Source of the DNA: DATIRA01 sp963766505
GTDB lineage: Bacteria > Pseudomonadota > Gammaproteobacteria > Steroidobacterales > Steroidobacteraceae
Assembly: GCA_963766505.1 (NCBI GenBank)
Contig: CAVYAL010000001.1
Span: 124,001 to 188,000, forward strand
Direction of reading: 5' to 3'
Length of the DNA: 64,000 bases
Shown here: positions 61,833-64,000 of the stretch, piece by piece
Layout: each line of letters begins with the position of its first letter
Position numbering within the stretch: the stretch's first letter is position 1
Position numbers and translations under genes: made by a program
Notes under the pieces: model-generated
What the model was told of the DNA's origin: nothing
Seen by the model: only the letters and a program-made list of their open reading frames with translations
Databases searched by the model: none

Positions 61833-63371
61833 ATGTTCGAATCGGCGGAGCTGGGCCGGACCGTCAGTCAGCGCGAGTTCAAGAAGCGATCCGTCAAGCT
61901 GCGCGAGGAGCTGCTGCGGCTGCAGGCGGAGCACATCCAGCAGGCCCATCGCCAGATCATCCTCGCTTTCGCCGGCGTCGACGGCGGCGGCAAGAGCGAG
62001 GCCGTCACGCTGCTGAACGAATGGATGGATGCCCGCTGGCTGACCACGAACGCCTACGAACCGCCGAACGAAGTCGAGCGCCGCCTGCCGATGTTCTGGC
62101 GCTACTGGCGGGACCTGCCGCCGCGGGGCCGGATCGGCATGTTCCTCAGCGCCTGGTACTCCGAGCCGCTGCTGGACCGTGTATACGAACGGATCGAGCA
62201 CAATGCCTATGAGGCGCACCTGGAGCGGGTCGTGCGCTTCGAGCAGGCGCTGGCGGATGACGGCGCGGTGATCATCAAGCTCTGGATGCACCTGAGCCAC
62301 GACGCGCAGGAAAGTCGCCTCCAGAACCTGGCGCAGGATCCGCTGACGCAGGCCCGGGTCACTGAGCGGGACTGGGAGAACTGGCGGAACTACGACCGCT
62401 TCATACACGTTGCCGAACAGACGATCTCCCGGACGCACACCGGTGACGCGCCCTGGGTGATCATCGAGGGGGCGGACCGTCCCTACCGAAGCCTCGCGGT
62501 GGCCGAGGCCATGCGTGACGCGCTCGAACGGGCGCTCGAACCGATTCCGCAGGCGGCGAGCACCCGGAGCACGGCGGCGGACGAGAAGAAGAAGCCCAAG
62601 AAGGCCAAGCCTAAGTCGACGAAGAAGTCGTCCGGAAAGTCGTCCGGCGCGCTGACGATCCTCTCTGGACTCGAGATGGACAAGGAACTCGCGCGGGACG
62701 AATACGAAGAGCACCTGCCCATCCTCCAGGCGGAGCTTCATCAGCTGCATCTGCGGGCCAAGGACAAGGGCATCGCCTCGGTGCTCGTGTTCGAGGGACC
62801 GGACGGGGCCGGCAAGGGTGGCGCGATCCGCCGTATCGGCACCGCCTTGTCGCCGCGGAACTACCAGGTGCACGGCGTGGCCAAGCCGACCGAGGAGGAA
62901 CTCGCCCAGCACTACCTCTGGCGTTTCTGGCGCAAGATCCCGCAGGACGGCTCGATCGCGATCTTCGATCGCTCCTGGTATGGCAGGGTGCTGGTGGAAC
63001 GTGTCGAGGGCTTCGCCCGCGAGGACGAGTGGCGACGCGCCTACGCCGAGATCAACGACTTCGAGCAGCAGTTCAGCGAGCACGGCATCGTGCTGACCAA
63101 GTTCTGGATGCACATCACCAAGGAGGAGCAGTACAAGCGCTTCAAGCAGAGGGAAAAGACCCCGCACAAGCGCTGGAAGCTGACCGAGGAGGACTGGCGA
63201 AACCGCGAGAAGTGGCAGCAGTACGAACAGGCCGTGCACGACATGGTCCAGTACACGAGCACGCCGAACGCGCGCTGGACGCTGATCGAGGGCAACGACA
63301 AGCGCCATGCGCGCATCGCCGTGCTGAAGCACTGCTGCGACAACCTCCGCAAGGCGGTCGAGGAACGCTGA
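61833..63371 (+). CDS. pap: Two-domain PPK2 (polyphosphate:AMP phosphotransferase-like)
   Basis: 512 residues. Two PPK2 domains each with a Walker A: FAGVDGGGKSEAV (about 48) and FEGPDGAGKGGAI (about 320). A Lys-rich linker (about 250-275) joins them. Fused class II PPK2 enzymes (Pap) make ADP from AMP with polyphosphate. It begins after the RAYT unit and is followed 4 bases later by a GST-like gene. Confidence 0.88.
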   Translation: MFESAELGRTVSQREFKKRSVKLREELLRLQAEHIQQAHRQIILAFAGVDGGGKSEAVTLLNEWMDARWLTTNAYEPPNEVERRLPMFWRYWRDLPPRGRIGMFLSAWYSEPLLDRVYERIEHNAYEAHLERVVRFEQALADDGAVIIKLWMHLSHDAQESRLQNLAQDPLTQARVTERDWENWRNYDRFIHVAEQTISRTHTGDAPWVIIEGADRPYRSLAVAEAMRDALERALEPIPQAASTRSTAADEKKKPKKAKPKSTKKSSGKSSGALTILSGLEMDKELARDEYEEHLPILQAELHQLHLRAKDKGIASVLVFEGPDGAGKGGAIRRIGTALSPRNYQVHGVAKPTEEELAQHYLWRFWRKIPQDGSIAIFDRSWYGRVLVERVEGFAREDEWRRAYAEINDFEQQFSEHGIVLTKFWMHITKEEQYKRFKQREKTPHKRWKLTEEDWRNREKWQQYEQAVHDMVQYTSTPNARWTLIEGNDKRHARIAVLKHCCDNLRKAVEER

Positions 63372-63374
63372 ACC

Positions 63375-64000
63375 ATGAGCGCCGTGCTCGACGTCCTGAA
63401 CTCGACGCTGGCCTCATCGCTGCGGTTCTGGCGCGGCACGAACGTGCGCGGGTCGGCGCAGCAGCCCGCGAAGCACCTCCAGCTCTACGAGTTCGAGGCC
63501 TGCCCGTTCTGCCGCCTGGTGCGGGAGGCGCTGACCGAACTCGATCTCGACGTGATGATCTACCCGGCGCCCCACGGCGGGCAGCGATTTCGGCCCAAGG
63601 TCGCGAAGCTGGGCGGCAAGCAGCAGTTTCCGTTCCTGGTCGATCCGAACAGCAGGCAGTCGCTGTACGAGTCCGCCGACATCATCGATTATCTCTACGA
63701 TCGCTACGGTGGGCGTGCGCCACCGACGCGGCTGCTGCGCCCGCTCGAGGTGTCGAGCTCCGTGCTCGCTGGAATCCCGCGACTCGGCGCCGGCGCACGG
63801 GCACGTCCCTCGAAGGCCCCGAAGAAACCCCTCGAGCTCTTCAGCTTCGAGTCGAGTCCGTATTCGCGCCGGGTACGGGAGCTACTTTGCGAGCTGGAGA
63901 TCCCATATCTGCTGCGCAGCACCGGCAAGGCCCGCTGGCAGGACTTGGGACCGCCGATCCTCCGGGCGACACTGTTTCCGGAACTCCCGGTCGAGGGGCG
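63375..64000 (+). CDS. Tandem GST N-terminal domain protein (cut by window end)
   Basis: At least 208 residues visible, no stop before the window end. Two thioredoxin-fold GST N-domains: LYEFEACPFCRLVREALTEL (Cys-Pro-Phe-Cys site) and LFSFESSPYSRRVRELLCEL (the cysteines replaced by Ser). Duplicated GST_N proteins of this kind are uncharacterised. Starts 3 bases after the pap stop; likely co-transcribed. Confidence 0.82.
   Translation, partial: MSAVLDVLNSTLASSLRFWRGTNVRGSAQQPAKHLQLYEFEACPFCRLVREALTELDLDVMIYPAPHGGQRFRPKVAKLGGKQQFPFLVDPNSRQSLYESADIIDYLYDRYGGRAPPTRLLRPLEVSSSVLAGIPRLGAGARARPSKAPKKPLELFSFESSPYSRRVRELLCELEIPYLLRSTGKARWQDLGPPILRATLFPELPVEG

Overview
The window is GC-rich, densely coded bacterial DNA with genes on both strands and short gaps. 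Trimeric-porin-type outer-membrane proteins ending in Phe, lipobox lipoproteins, a PliI-type lysozyme inhibitor, a CrbS/CrbR-type acetate two-component system and REP elements with a RAYT transposase all point to a Gram-negative proteobacterium, most likely a gammaproteobacterium. The lipid and terpene genes (wax ester synthase, Baeyer-Villiger-type monooxygenase, AtuA) would suit an environmental group such as Steroidobacterales, Nevskiales or Woeseiales, but that placement is inference. No rRNA, tRNA or CRISPR array was seen.

Layout. 0-12 kb: the 5' end of a flavin oxidase gene, two tandem Cys/Met-metabolism PLP enzymes, a DUF885 hydrolase, an FUSC-like membrane protein, an S41 protease lipoprotein, a PPK2 with a poly-lysine tail, an RNA uracil methyltransferase, a threonine dehydratase and a DUF1295 membrane protein. 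12-24 kb: an acetate-themed region with a CrbS-like hybrid kinase, its CrbR-like regulator, a DcaP-like porin, and a Pat-like acyltransferase divergent from an HDAC-family deacetylase. 24-37 kb: nine consecutive genes whose products are all predicted to be exported or membrane-bound. They are an unknown secreted protein, an exported dikinase with glucan-water-dikinase-like domain order, two class-A-like serine hydrolases, and then a tight four-gene operon (Fam20-like secreted kinase, metallophosphoesterase, TLC-type nucleotide translocase, glutamate-type symporter fused to a solute-binding domain), with a PliI-like inhibitor at the end. 37-49.6 kb: cardiolipin synthase, an AsmA-like protein, a flavin monooxygenase, an operon of exported isoaspartyl methyltransferase, membrane spermidine-synthase-like protein and ParA, a MocA-like nucleotidyltransferase, and an alpha/beta hydrolase with a WS/DGAT. 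49.6-59 kb: two minus-strand operons, one of transport and D-amino-acid oxidation, one with AtuA. 59-64 kb: a porin, dodecin, a RAYT flanked by inverted REP copies, a double-domain PPK2 and a tandem GST N-domain protein cut by the window end.

Most interesting is 24-36 kb. The Fam20-like kinase and the dikinase need ATP but carry signal peptides. The same operon as the kinase encodes an ATP/ADP-translocase-family carrier and an exported phosphoesterase. Together they suggest an extracytoplasmic phosphorylation system with its own nucleotide supply. This is a hypothesis from motifs and gene order.

Four genes between 16.8 and 27.4 kb (porin, oxidoreductase, Pat-like, dikinase) are each broken by one extra base. 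The same error type every time, with both halves otherwise intact, makes sequencing error likely, but real decay is not excluded.
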